Shown one piece after another: positions 40,001 through 55,000 of a stretch of DNA of 64,000 bases. The DNA lies in assembly GCF_024713945.1 (NCBI RefSeq), contig NC_134679.1:129001-193000 (forward strand). Reading direction: 5' to 3'. The DNA comes from Dermatophagoides farinae. Lineage: Eukaryota; Arthropoda; Arachnida; Sarcoptiformes; Pyroglyphidae. A program made the translations under genes and the position numbers. Position 1 is the first letter of the stretch. Every line of letters starts with the position of its first letter. The notes beneath the pieces are model-generated. The model was not told the DNA's origin. It was given only the letters and a program-made list of their open reading frames with translations, and did not search any database.

Positions 40001-43000
40001 TATTTGATGCCGATGTGTTTTTATTATTGTCATTCGATCCATTAATAGTAGTATTTGTAAAAATTGGCGTCATCACAGAATTTTTGGTATTTGTCAACGC
40101 ACAAAACATTTGATTATTATCTGGTTGTTTTCGTTGTTGTTGTTGTTGAATTCCAACATTAATGGGCACTTTAAATGTACAAATTGATTGCTGCTGCTGT
40201 TTTGATAATTTAGATGTTTCATTTGTTGTTGGTGTCAACATCATTGTTGAATTCATAGAACCTGTACGATGACGATATGCAACAAACGTTATTGGACCAG
40301 AATTATTCGATTGTTGTTGTTGTTGTTGTTGTCCATTGGTAGATAAATTAATTTGTTGATGATGTTGTTGTTGTGGTTGTTGTAAATTTGAATTATCATT
40401 ATTGGAATTATTCTGATTGAGTATTATAAAACTAGATTGTATCTGTGACATGTTCAATATCAATTGTGATTGTTGTTGTTGTTGTTGTTGTGATAGTAAT
40501 GTTGATGGTTGATTTATTGATGAAGCTCGTTCAAATGTGACCAAATTTGGTTGTTGTTTTTGTCGTTGAAAATGATGATGATGCTGTGAATGATGATGAT
40601 GTAGACCATGATGATGATCAGCGCCATGAGAAGCTGTAGCAACAGCACTAGTTAATTGGCACATTGCTGTATTTGCAGATGTCAATTGCACTAGCTGAAC
40701 TGTATTCTATAATAGAAATTTTTTTTCGATTAAAATTCGTGATTCAAAAACGAAGACGAAAAAAAAATAAAAGTGAAAAAAAATCTCTTCTTCACTTCAA
40801 AAAAAGATTTTTGGACAAGACAAACACACATGATAAACTTTATATTTTAAGATTTAAGTAAAAATCAAAATGTTGGAAATGTTTATTGAAATAGAGAAAA
40901 ACATTCAGCTATTTCCAGAGAATTATCGTGAAAATTGGCTCAAAAATTCATCTAATGGAATCTTCCTTGTCCTTGTTCCATTGTTTCATTTGGCCATCTA
41001 TAGATATATAATCATTATTATGAATTATAATTTTTCCCTCACCACTTTTTATTGGCCTCTAGAATTTTGTTTTGTTTCGTTTTTTTTAAATATCAACATT
41101 TTTTTTTCTTCTAATGGTTTGTTGATGATAATGACGGGGTTTTTCAATGCCGCACCCCATTTGAAAAAATTATCATTTTCATTCTCATTTACATACTACG
41201 CGTTGTCATCATCATTTTTGTTGTTGTTTTTATTATTTGATTTGACAATTTTTTCAAAAAAAAAAAACAAAAAAACATAAAACGATGAAAAAAACGTGAG
41301 TCACTTTTTTATTAGGGAGTGGGTAGAAGCGAAAAAATGTATCTTAAAATTAATGAATTTTACTACCACCAGCCCCTCTCGTTGGCAGTGATTCAGATTC
41401 CTTTGGGCGTTTTCATCATCATCAACATGCACATAACGCAAATTCCTTTCGATTGATGTCTATTTGACAGTTTGTTTTGTTTTGTAACATGTTTTTTTGA
41501 AAGAAAATGTGAATAGATATCCATCTATAGATAGGCAAATGATAGTAGTTAGGTCTGGATGGATTTTTTTCTTTCATCCAAAACCACCAAAACATTAACC
41601 GTAAACATACATTTGAAATAGTCATATAAAATCATCAATGACAATTTTCGATTCTCTGTTTTATTTTCTTTTCTGGTCGTTTCATCATCCATGTGGATCA
41701 GTTTTTGTCTCCTACTCATTTATCCATTCATTAGTCTATCTGTCTGGTTGAACAATGTTGAATTTATTATTTTTAGCCATCGTCGTCGTCGTCGTCGTCG
41801 TCAACCACACCCAAACACACATAAATCATTAAAAGGGAAAATAGAAAATAGGAAAAAATGAAACCAAGAAGAAAAATAAAAAAGGTTCTGGTTCCAAGGT
41901 TCATGAATGGCTGGTTGGTGATCCAGAGAATGTCATCATCATCCTCATAACCAGAACCAAGTGTGTATCATCAATAACCGCAGCGGCAATTATCAATTCT
42001 CGTCAATCTCGAGACAAGGAAATTTCTCGAAACTTGAAAAATAAAAAAAATTGTTGTCAAACAACAACAAAACATTATTTCGAAAGGTTAGAATTATCAG
42101 CTCAATTTCTGCAAAAAAGAAAAAAAAACGATCACGAATTTTCGATGAAAAAAACATTTATTGAATACGACAAAGCGATAAGCAAATTGATTATTCAAAA
42201 TGAGTTTGAATAACCATTATTTTTTGTTTTTGGAGACAACAATGATAACAGTGTGCATGTGTGTGTGACATAATAAAGACAAAGTGGTTGTCACACACAC
42301 ACAAACAAACAAACAAACACACAGTGCAAACATAATTAAATTTACAAAGAAAACGCACACACTAAACACACTACATATATACGGATCACTCATTTTAGTC
42401 TGGACATTAGTTTAGTTTAGTTTTTTTCCCTCGCAACAGGAATAAAACAGTTTCGGTAATTTTTGTCTGGTTATTATTGCATTGTTCTCTTGAAAATATC
42501 AAGAGAATTACCAAAAGTTGTAGGCGAATCTCAGTTGATTATTTAAATAAATTCTTCATATGAAAAAGTTTTTCAATTTTAAAAATTTTCATTTTAACAA
42601 AAAATTGAAAAGATAAACCAAAATCCAAATCTATCTCTGATTAGCTTTATAAATATCCTAATTTTGTTTGAATTTAGTAAAAGAAAAGAAAATCAAATTC
42701 GTCCGATCATTATCATGAAAATAAATCATCATCATCATTATTTATTAAATCGATTCCATCGAATTTATTGTAAATGTCCATATTTTTGTTGTTCATTTTT
42801 TTCATGGACCATCAACGAAAATGAAAACAATCATTTGTCCGTCAATAAGAACCAGAAAAAAAATTAATTATCCAATCGATTTGCTTGGAATAATTCAATG
42901 GGATTTGTTACAAAACAATGGCTCATCCATTCTATATCTATTTATGGCCAATTTCAAAGATGAATGATTTTTGAAGAAATGAGCTGTATTCACAATCAAT

Positions 43001-46000
43001 CGAAAAATGAAAAAAATGGGTCCAATAATGATCATCATTGGACATAAAACGATAGTTCGGATAACAAAACAAACGCTGTCAATGGCCTCATCGGTCATCG
43101 TTATTTTGAATTGAAACGATAAACAAGTCATATAAATAAAAATCGGATAATAAAAACCCGATAATAATAATGGAAAATTTTCAACAACAAAATATTGAAA
43201 AAAATTTTCTAAATTTTTCATTTAAAATGAATTTTTTTCAATAGAATCATTTCAATTTCAATCATTATTATAATCTTTAAAGTCAAGTTTTTTTTTCGTT
43301 TCTTTTAAAAAAAAAAAAATTCAATTGAATTTGATGCTAACCATTTTCTATCATTGAAATCAATAACGTATGCACAAAAGAATCTTTTCAATTTTGCAAT
43401 TCAATTCAATTCATTGACACGCACAGTAAAAAAAAACTAGAAAAAATTCTTCAAGTCATAAATGATTGGGCGGAAAAGAAGAATTTTCATTTCATTCACA
43501 GAAGAAAATGGTCTTTGTGACAAATTTTCATCATCATAAAATATCTAATTTCATCCTGTCTTTGTCGTCATCGTATTCATTTCATTTCACATTTTGTCCG
43601 ATTCTTTTCTTGACAACGCAAGTGAAATTCTCTTTTTTTTTCACTCGCGTTGGTTTTTCCATAACTAGTCACACTATTAATTTGACAGTTGTCTATAATT
43701 GTATGTATTGAATTGACAAAAATCGAAGGACAGCTACGATGATGACCATAAAATGAATGAATAGAGAAAAAGAATCATAAAACTTTACTACACTACGACA
43801 ACGACAACGACAATTCGATGCAATGACCATTTTCAAGATCATAAAAAGAAAAAAAATTTCGTATTCAAATACAAAATTATTCACATTCAAATATTCGGTC
43901 ATTGTAAATGAGTCATTCATTAATTAACTGAAATTATTCTAATTGAGAAGAGAATTTTTGATGATTATAACAGCAAACATACCGTTAAAGAATTCGAAAC
44001 ATTGCCCATTTGTAAGCCACCGGAATTTCCATTGATATCAATCAATTCGTTATTCGTATCTGATTGATTCAACATTGCTGCTGATGGTGATGATGATGAT
44101 GATGATGTGGATTTTTTAGTCAATGTTTGTGCATCCATAATTTGTCCAGATGAAAGACTAGTAAATATTTGATGTGTTTTGATTTGTTGTTGTTGCCGTT
44201 TGATTAGTGTTGAATCATTATTTAAATTTAAATTTTTATTAACATTTGATGTTGATGATATCGTACGCATCGAAAATAAATCATTTGGTATCGATGATTT
44301 AGCGATTGTAGGTGTCGTTGTTGCTGTGGCAGTCGCTGTAGTCGCTGTTGTTGTTAAATTTGACTCTTCCAATGTTTTTAATCGTACACGTTGTTTCATC
44401 AGTAATTGCTGTACAATTGTTTCTATTGTATCCATCGTTGATCTTTCTAGTTCATCGCCAATTTCACCATTTTCTTTTTCATTTACAGTGAAAACTGTTT
44501 AACAATTTCGTTTGTAGAAAAAAAAACGATAAAAAATTCTCATTATTACAAAACAACATTGGTTATTAGTACTAATTTTCGTTTCTAGCAGCTAAAAATT
44601 CAGTTGGAAAAAAATAATAAAAATTCCTGAAAAACGAAATGTTTATACCCACATCATTCGCAAAGCCATAATAAAAATTCAACTGTCATCATCATCATCA
44701 TAAAGGTTATTTGTTTGCAACCAAAGATCATCATCTTGTTGTTTGGATAACAACGACAACAACATAAATGATTCAAGTACAAACAAACAAAAACCATTCA
44801 AATAAATCGAAACAAGAGAAAAAATTGATTCGACAAGTTTGTCTTGTTGTTTGGTGTTTGTGTGCTTCGTTTGTTTCTGTCAATGTCAATGATGATGATG
44901 ACATGGTTTATATTCTAATGAAAAAAAACAAAATTATTTCATTTTCCGGTTAATGCCAATGCAACCATGACTTTTTTTGTGTATTTCATAATCACAATCG
45001 TCGTTGTTGTTTTTCATTATGGAATGATTGTCATCATCATCATCTAAAAGGGAACAACAATAATTGTATTGACTTTCCATCTCACAAATACACACACATT
45101 TAGATAGAGAAAGAATCCTGTTGATGTTAATGATGTTGATAACCGGAAACTTGAAACTCAAACAACATAAACATAGATAGATGAACGAATGATCCAAAAA
45201 AGGGATAGAGAAAAAAATTGATTACAAAATCTTTAATAATGAAAATTGATAGATTATCAAAATGAAAGTTGACAAAAAAAATTTCATATATCAAAGGTCT
45301 GTGTGTGTGTGTGTCCACCAGTTTCAATCGAGATTTTTTATGATTTCGATTCAAACTCGGAGAGAAATCATATTTTATCCTTAGGAAATAATATTTTCAT
45401 CAATTGATGGCCAGATGAAGATGTGTGCAACTGATGATGTTGATGATGATGGTGGTGGCAATAAACTTCATCGAACAGAATTGATGTAGAAAACAACGAC
45501 AAAAATTTATCGATATCGATCGATTATTATTATTGCCGAAAAAAATGGGAAAACTTGAAATGTGTATGTTTATAAAAATAGAAACATTTTTGATATATAA
45601 AACTAATCGATAAAAATATCAATTTCTAAACACACACACACACACATTCATAACAACATGACATTTTTTTTCGTCCCCGTTATTATTATTGTCATTTCCG
45701 AATTGTGATTGTTTCAGCGGTAAAATCTGTCTCATCACGAAAATCCGGTTAGATCGAGAAAAAAATCATGAAATTCTATTCATAAGAAAAAAACCTTTAA
45801 CTCATACGTTGAATGAATGTTAAATTGGTTATATTTTTAACATGTTTTGTTTAACATTATTTCTCAAAAACCTTCTCTATTCAATTCTAATTTCAGAAAT
45901 CAAGAATAATCGGGGGACCCGGGAATTCGTGAATCGCTTCTTTCAAGTATATGTGTACAAAGTATTTATGGATCTCTCCCACTCTCTCTCTCTTTCTTTG

Positions 46001-49000
46001 GTTCATTTCATCATAGAATTGAAGAAAAATGTCAAATAAAAACAACAAAATATTGTACAAGCTCCATATGTGTGTGTGTAGAGATCTTGATTCCATCATC
46101 AATCATAATTAACGTTTGAAACGAAAAAAAAAGAAAAACAAAAGCGAACATTTTATTATTATTGCATGCATACAACCACCACTAACCGATAAGTTTTTCA
46201 GTGACGCATATGATTGCTCTAGCAATTTAATTTTTTTCTTCCATCTCTCTCTCTCTCTCTCTTTCTCTATCTCTATAGACCACTTCTCTTTCAAACCACA
46301 CACTGTTAAATTCAAAAATTTTGTATACGACAAGTATGATCTGGAATAAAAACAACAAACAAACAAACAAACAACTGATACAGATTTTTTTATGAAATTC
46401 TAAAGAAAAGGGAGAAGAGAATGTCATTGAAAAAAAAACAGAATTCATTTCACGTCACCACTGCTCACTATATATTCAAATTAATCATTTATATGATGAT
46501 TGTGATCAAAAATGACCACAACAAAAACAAAAGAAGAAAAGGGTTGAGTGTTTCATATGAAATATGCATGATGATGATGGATAATGTGAGATATATGATG
46601 AATAATTTTCAAAAAAAATAATAAAAAAATTTAGAATTTTACACTTACACATTGGCTTCAATTCCATTACAAGATCTTCACGTGTCCATTCTTTACGTGT
46701 ATCAATCAATGAATTTAGCGATGGGGAAATGATTTTATTATCATCATTAAATGGTACGTTTAAATAGTGGACAAGTACGATATCTGGATTCTGTTACGAA
46801 AAAAAAACAAACAAACAAACAGAGAAAAATGATTAAAAATTTTTCCATTTTTTCCATCATACACATGTGGGTGCAGTAGTTTGGTTTTTACAATAAATTC
46901 ATTCCCAATTTCATATCATAAATACCGAAAACCGGGAATGAATGAATGCCATACTCATCACTTGAATAGGAAATTTTTTCTCTAGCAAAAATCTACGTTC
47001 ATTGATTCATTTATCATTTTTTGGAGGTGCACCATATTATGAAGGATCAAAAAAAAAAAAAAAAAATTCATTACATATACACTAGGATCATCCATAGACA
47101 AAAATGAATTTAGAATAATCATCAATCTTGAAGTTCTATGTAAATAGCAATAAATTCTGACTAATCGTTATGGTAGTGGTGGTCAACATACGATTCTCTT
47201 CAATTTTCTATGACTGACTGAAAAGGTAAACTAAAGAAAAAAAAATTTGCATTTAATATTGATGATTGCACCGAAAAATAAATAAGTGATGCGAATTCAT
47301 ATTCATACTATATGGGTATGTCGGGGATGATGAAAGGTATTCATTTCACTCTGCGAATATATAAATAAAGTAATTACCTGTAATAACCAATAACACCGAC
47401 GATGAAATGTAGGCAATATAGCTGAATGTACATAACAACCATAAATACATTCGATACCTTGCACTTTTAATTTCATATGATCTTCACGTGTTGTTTTGCC
47501 ATCTTTTCGTTTTTTCCAACAATAACCATCACGACGATAACGTACATGTTTACGTGAATAAAGTAGCATTGATCCACTTTTAGGTCTAGAAAGAAAAAAA
47601 AATGAATGAATGAAATATTAAAATTTGTAATCCCATCACCATATAATAAATAACAAACAAACGAAAACGATGTATCATCATAAATAGATTGAGAAAGAAA
47701 AAAAAAATTCAATAAAATTTATCCATCGAACACATCATCGAAAAAACTCAGGTTCAATAATAATGGCCATAAAATAAATGGATCATCATCATGATAATGA
47801 TAGTGTGTAACATCATTAAAATGACGATATCCCATCATCATCATTATTACCCATTATGATTATGATTACATGAATGAATGAAAAAAGAACTCAACAATAA
47901 GAATCGATTATTTTTTCATCACCAAGATGATAAAAGTGTCAATTAAATATATATATCCAAAACACAAACACAAACTACATAACTACACGATAAAATATTC
48001 ATTACCTTTTTTACCATTTACCATTTATTATCATTTTTCATAATGAAAGCAAAAGAAAAAACACATTGGATTAATCATCAATACAGTTCAATCGATTCAA
48101 GAAAAGAGATAGAAAAAATGAGCAAACAAATTTTTTTTCGTCTGAGAATATAAAAATTTATTCAATTTTTTCCTCTATTTACCAAAATAAAAAAAAAGAA
48201 AAAGAAAAAACTGGATATTCTACCCCAAATGGAATGGAATAAAAAAAAGACATTGAAAACTCTTTTGCGTGATGAATGTTTTTCTCTTTTTTTCTTTCGC
48301 TGAACAACAGGCGAAGCAAAAAAAAACCAGCAGCTTGTGTGTCACACATCTTTCGTTCTCAATTTCCACAATGATCAAAATGATTTGTTCGCTGAGAATA
48401 TTCTAGTTTTTCCATTCAATTTATTTTGATAACAATTTGAATTTTTTTTTCTCTCTCTCTCTTATTGCCATCATCATCGTAGATTTTCAAACACGAGAAA
48501 TTCAAAAAAAAAAATCGCAATTCGCCCTCAAAATGGTTGAAATCCCCTCACCAATTGCAATTACCCAGCTGAAATTGAATTGAATTCAAATTCAATTGCT
48601 AAATGGCTGGCAAATTATTTTCAGTTCAATATTGATATTGTTGATGATTTACAGCTGATACAGCAATATTCCTTAACCCTTAAAAAAGAAGAAGCACACA
48701 CTTCATTTAACAGAATTAAAATTTTGTCATTTTTTTTAATGGTTTGTGATGATAACAATGTGAAAAAAACGGATTCTTCATTCTAACAATGATTACCATC
48801 GAATGACATTGCAATTTGATGAGAAAAAAAGAAAAATTCCTTATAATAATTACAAATTATTGAACACAAAGCGGAAACGGGACTTTCGTTTCCGTTTCGG
48901 TTCTCACTCTTTAACAATACGATTGATTCAATGAACTTGAAAAATACGAATCTATAACGAATACAAGATGTTTTCCCATTATTGAATAATGAAATAAAAA

Positions 49001-52000
49001 CACAATTTGTTCTCAGTTCCAATTTTTAGAATAACCTTACACACTACTTTTTCAATGAAAATGAATATAAAAACTGAAAATGCAAACAAACAAAATAGTC
49101 AATGAGAAAATCATCGTCACGATAACGACGACAATGAAATAATTTACAAATGACAAACAAAAAAACACAGAATAAAATGGCTAAAATGTCACAAGAGAAA
49201 AAAATCCAAACAAAAAAAAATAAATAAAAGAAATCAGAGACAAAATTTAGAATTGAATTTCTGGAACGACAACGACGATTATTATTACCACGACCATATA
49301 TGAAATGACAACATTGTAGACACACACATTGAATTTTGGGAAAAAAAAGATTTGTCCAGAATGTTTACACAATGTAATAAATTTTGGTCATAGTCGAGTC
49401 AGATGACAAGAAGAATTTTCATCTGACTGAATACTATGTGTGTGTACTATTAAACTTTTTTTTCGATGTTTCGGAAGTATTTTAATAGTGCATTTTTTCT
49501 AACTATACCACGCACATACATTATGATTATTGTTACAACATGAATGTCATGTACATATGTAAGTATATATTATATTATAGCTGACAAGCGAATCTATGAC
49601 CTCAATTTATTCTTTGAGACCATACTTTAATTCAAAAGTAAATTTTTTCCAACTTTGACCACAGGAAGTGGTGGCCAACCTCGGTATTTTGAGGCAATTT
49701 TTGAGTAAATTTTAGGCATTTTGTTTTTTGCCCGTTGTGACCCCGACGAAAGAGGAAATGGTCAAAAACAACAAAACCAAACCAAACTAAAACTAGATAA
49801 GAATTTCCGCCAATTCACTGGTGGTGTACCTCGGGTTTGTTTCCACCAATTTATCATCATCAATCTGTTGAGGTCGGCCAGAATCCTCCAGGTTGAACAA
49901 CAACAACAACCAAGCTCTAGTTGCCTTGACACCCCTCTTGTACCCAAAGCATCAAATGGCGGATGTGAATGATTATTGTTATTATCAATATGGTACAATG
50001 AGATTTTTCTGAGCAAATCTTCACTCAAAGAATGTGCACAGATTTGGAATGAAACGGAAAAATTACGCTCATAATTTTTTTTAACTCCTAGGACATGTGG
50101 AATTTCCATTGAGTGGTTTTTTTATCTATTCAGCAATCATGAAAAAGTTGAGAAAAAACCCTAAGCTGCAATCAATTTATGCAAATTCATTCTGATTATT
50201 GTGTTCTCATCAAAAATTTGTTGTTTTGAGAAGCATGAGCCAATTTGGCCGTGGCTAAAATCCAAATCAAAGTCTTACATTACGAGAATCAGTGAAAAAA
50301 GTGATAATCACGATGACCGGCCTGGTGGGCAAGCATAAAACTTTGTGAAAACAGTACAGACTGTAATGATTTTAGTTTACATTTCTGTTTTTTTATCATT
50401 TACTTTTCTGTATATAGAGATAAACAGAAAAAATAAAAGATTTTTCTTTTTTCGTATCGAAATTGATGCAGCTAACAAAACATGAATAGCGAATAAATAA
50501 TCGTTAGCAAATCAATGAAAAAAATGTATATTGACATAAGACGATAAGCGACGACAATATTTTTGCTGTTGTTATTGAATCCAAATGGGAATGTTTCTGA
50601 ATTATGAATGCATGAAAAAAGATTTACAAATCATTTAACATGAAACTATCCTGGAAATGAAATAAAATGTTACAATGTTGTTGTTGTTTCTTCTTAATTT
50701 CGAAATATTCATTCGGTAAATACAAATCAATGAATTAGAATAATTTCCACACCCCTCACTATCCAAAAATGATTGCCATTATTTTAATTGTCCTCGAAAT
50801 GGTTCATTACCGGGATCAGAATGTTTGAAAGCCTAGTTTTCGGTAGCCATCCATAACGACAGCAAAAACGATACTAAAGAAATTATCCAGCATTGGCCAT
50901 TACGATCATTTATCATTTGATTTTGTTTTTTTTTCTTTTTTTCTCGATTCAATTCAAAAACGAGGAAAAAATGGACCCAGAATTTGAGGAGAAATTCTAG
51001 CAAAAGCAACAAAAAAAATTCTCGAAACAAAACAGATTTTGGGTGTGATAGTGGAAACCGAAAAATAAAAAATATAAAACCAAAAAAAAAAATGAAATTG
51101 GGTGAAGATAAAAAAAAAATCAAAAGAAATATGATCATAACCAGATATCATTTATCAGAACGGTTTTACTTTTTTTGTTGTTTTTTCCCGGTTTTTTTCG
51201 ATTTCATATTGCTCTGAAGAAAAGAGAAATAAAATTCTTTCAAATCTATAGGATAAATATTCGTGTGATGAAAATAATATAAAATAAGCCTATACTGTCA
51301 GATTGTTTCTGATATTCACATGGTGGCCAATGAATAATCAACGAATAAATGGAAAAACCGATAAAAATAAACAAACGACGACGACGACGTGAAAGTGAAA
51401 GAAAAAAGAAAGATTATCTTGGAAAAAAATATTCATATTGACAGACACATGAAGCATCATCATCATCATTGTTGTCGTTGTTAACAAAACAAACAAACAA
51501 ACACAAACACAAACACACACTTCTAAAATTGGAATATGTCAAACGTCAAACTTCCGGATACAAAAAAACTAAATTAAACTATATATAGAGACAGAGAGAG
51601 GATCTAAACAAGAAAAAATAAAATAAATAATTTCCGTTATTCATCTATCATTATCATTGAACAAGTGCCTAATATTCATTGGAATTTTTTTCCCATTCAA
51701 ACAACAACGACAACGCAAAAAAATGGCAAAATTTAGATTCAATTCTCTCTTGGGTTGCACAAGAAAAACAAAATCAATTATTAGCATTTGCATATATATG
51801 TTTGTGTCCATTTAAAGTCATTATTTTCATATCAAATTATTTTTATCCATAATTTGTGCCCGTCAAACGTAATGATCATGATGATAAGAATATCAATTTA
51901 AGATAATTTTTTCTGTTGAATAAATAAAAATATAATGAGAAATTTCCTAGAAATTTTTGGATATCATCATAAACATAACACATACGAAGACAAATATTCA

Positions 52001-55000
52001 AATGAAGAATTCATCTGGATACACATCATTTGATTGCCATCATCATCATAATCACGATTAATTTAATATTTTTTTTCAACCAATTTAAAATTGAAAAGAA
52101 AAAAAAAATTAACGAATCAAGTGAATAATAAAATGATGTGATTTTTATTGTGAATTTATTTTTTCGGTTTTTCATTTACAAAAAAAAAATAAAACTTTTT
52201 TCGTTCCATGATGGCTAAATTGATTAATGCAACTTTTTTCCACCAATTTGTAGCTTCATTTTGGGCGGTAAAAGATGTCGGCTTTAATTTATTTTGAAAT
52301 TTCATTTTTTCTGTGAAAAAAAACTTGAAATTGTTTCGTTTTTATTATGACAACATGACAGCAGTATTTTTAGTAGGGTAGATTATTATTAGGAACAAGC
52401 CGAATAACATTCTTTTTTTTGCGTAACTTTTGTAATCGATGGCTTAGAAAAAATGTTTCACCAGAAACCAACGTTTTTTCTGATCTGGATTGCCATATAT
52501 TTCTATTTATATGTTAAATCCAACACACAACTAAAGACTTATTCTTGGAAAATAGTTTCTAATTACAGCGCACACAGCAAATGACTATAATAAAGACATT
52601 CTCTTCTTATTTGGCTAATAATACGAATGGATAATAAAAACGATAATGGAAATGGAAACGAAAATGAAAAATGCCGAAAATATTAATAAACGGGCAGTTA
52701 CACAACATGTTAACAATAATACAATGGTGATTATTCTATAGGGTTGGCAAAATCATCATTATCATTTTTTTTCATTTGCGAGATTGTCAAATCATGTTCA
52801 CAAGTGTTGGATTTCGAAATAAAAATATTCATTCTTTGAAACCATAATATTCTGCGTGTGTATATCTAAATTAAATTATGAAAACAAATATGTGTGACAC
52901 AAATATAGTGATGTTTCTTGATGATGAACATTTGTAACAAATTTGGAGAAAATCGAATCAAATACATTTGGCCCACATTATTATAATAAATCATTATGAT
53001 CGATATAGTTTGACCAGAAGCTATTTTTTACTGGAATTTATTTTCCAAAGTAATCATGTCGCTGAACTAGGGTAAACTAGAAAAAGTAATGTGTGTGTGT
53101 GTGAATATTTTACAACAAAGTTATGTTGTAAAATATTCATGAATGGATGAGCTCGAAAAAACAACATTTTTATTTATTATATACCGAGAAAACGATAAAA
53201 AAAATCCAAAACAAAACGGCCCGGTTATATGTATGAATTTGACCACATTGAGACAGATAGAGTGAGAATTCAAATTGAAACTTGAAAATTGTATTCGAAT
53301 TGGAATTCCATGAAGAATATGATGATGAGACACAGGCACACAAATAACAACGTATCATAAAATCTAAATATTTGGCTAACGAAAAAATATAACGATGTGA
53401 AATACAGATGAATAATTCATTCATTGATGGTGGTTAACAAAATGAAAGAAACGAGAAAAAAAAGAAATATTTTAGACTATAAAAGTATCTCAAGTTTATT
53501 TGAATTTATTTTTCAATAATAAAACTGTCACGACTTTAAACACAAAGAATAAAATTTTATATCAGAACAACAATGTTTCACTTTTGGTGGAATATAAATA
53601 TAAAGTAAAAAGTTCAATTAAAATCCGGAAACATAATTGAATACAGTATCAATACATGATCGATATTTTTTTCCGATGAAAGCAACCAAAGAAAAAAGAG
53701 TTGGAGCAAAAAAAAAATTGAAACGTCAAGTTCTTTAAGAAGTCTGGTTTTTTCTCACAATTATTCTTGAGAAAATCTGCTTGTAAAAGCTAAGCTCTGA
53801 TTTGAGTTTTAATCTAATTTCTAAAGTTTTTCTTCAACTATTATCATTCATTCATGAGATGAATCACGGAATAATAAAAGGATGGTAAAATAATTCTCAA
53901 AGTTTGGTGCAAGAAAAAAAAACAACAACAAAATGCAAGAATCTAAGCGCCAAAAACGACGATAAACGGATTGTCATAGATTTTTTTTTTCGTTTTCTTT
54001 ATTCTGATTCTGTTTATTATGTGGAAGAAAAAGAAACTTGATACCCCAAAAACAAACCAAATTTTATATCGAGAAAAAAATTGTGAAATACTTTGAATGA
54101 ATGGATTGAAAAAAAATGATAGAGCCTGTCTCAGATTTCGATTTTGAACAATGAAATGAATAATTCATTAAAATTTCAATCAAAAAAACAACAACAACGA
54201 CAACAAACAGAAAATGAATAAAATGTGAAAAAAAACCAAAATTCATTGATATCTAATTATCAAAGATGATGTCTTGATTTTTAAATAAATTCAATGTCAC
54301 GTGCTTTTTTGCAAAAGGAAAAGCAATTTTTTTCTCTCTCATAAAAACCTAAAATGAATATTTAAGAAGAGAAAAAACATGTCAGCAAAACAAATTCATG
54401 ATGTGCATAATAATTAATGTGTGTGTCTTTGTGATCATCATAATATTCAATTTATCGTTCATAAAATGTGTGAATTTTCAACCCAATTTTCAATCCCTTT
54501 TATACATGCTACACTTCAATGTAACTAACCGCGTGATTGAATGAATGAATGAATGAAATGCCATCAGACTGACTGAATACTAGAAGAAATGACAATTTTC
54601 TTCTTTTCGAGTCTTGATCTTGATACTTAAGCTATTTTAATAATGATGATGATGATATTATAATAAGAAGCCTAATGGGTAGTAATAACGTTGTCGCAGT
54701 GATTTTTTTTCATTCACACATATTCACAGAGAATTTCAATTTTCCATCTAGTAGAGAAAAAAATCAAAAAAATGAAGTTCACCAGAAGAATAAAGAAATG
54801 GAACAGGTTTTGAATTTTTTTTTTGCAAGATATTTACATGAGAAAGTCATCTGAAGAAGTGAAAGAAGAAAAAAAAGTTTAGCTTTCAAAATATTAGAAA
54901 CGATTGCAAATACTTTTCAATATCATCACCACAACTTTATTGATCAAATTGATCGAGTAGTTAAAAGTTTTAGTTTTTCATTTTGTTTGTTTGTTTGCTT

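Larger units (their letters stand above)
40707..43982 (-). other. CAMTA intron 4, 3.3 kb
   Basis: Phase 0 (donor ACG|GTATGT, acceptor ATTATAG). Holds a (CGT)n tract at 41780-41802, a mixed (CA)n/(CAAA)n stretch at 42293-42322, and an open frame at 42895-43221 (-) described separately. Open frame 40870-41280 (+) is Phe/Leu/Ile-rich and probably spurious. Confidence 0.75.

Noticed and set aside
40870-41280. 136-codon open frame (+) opposite CAMTA intron 4
   Set aside because: Phe/Leu/Ser/Ile product of T-rich sequence, ending in a poly-A run; no signature.
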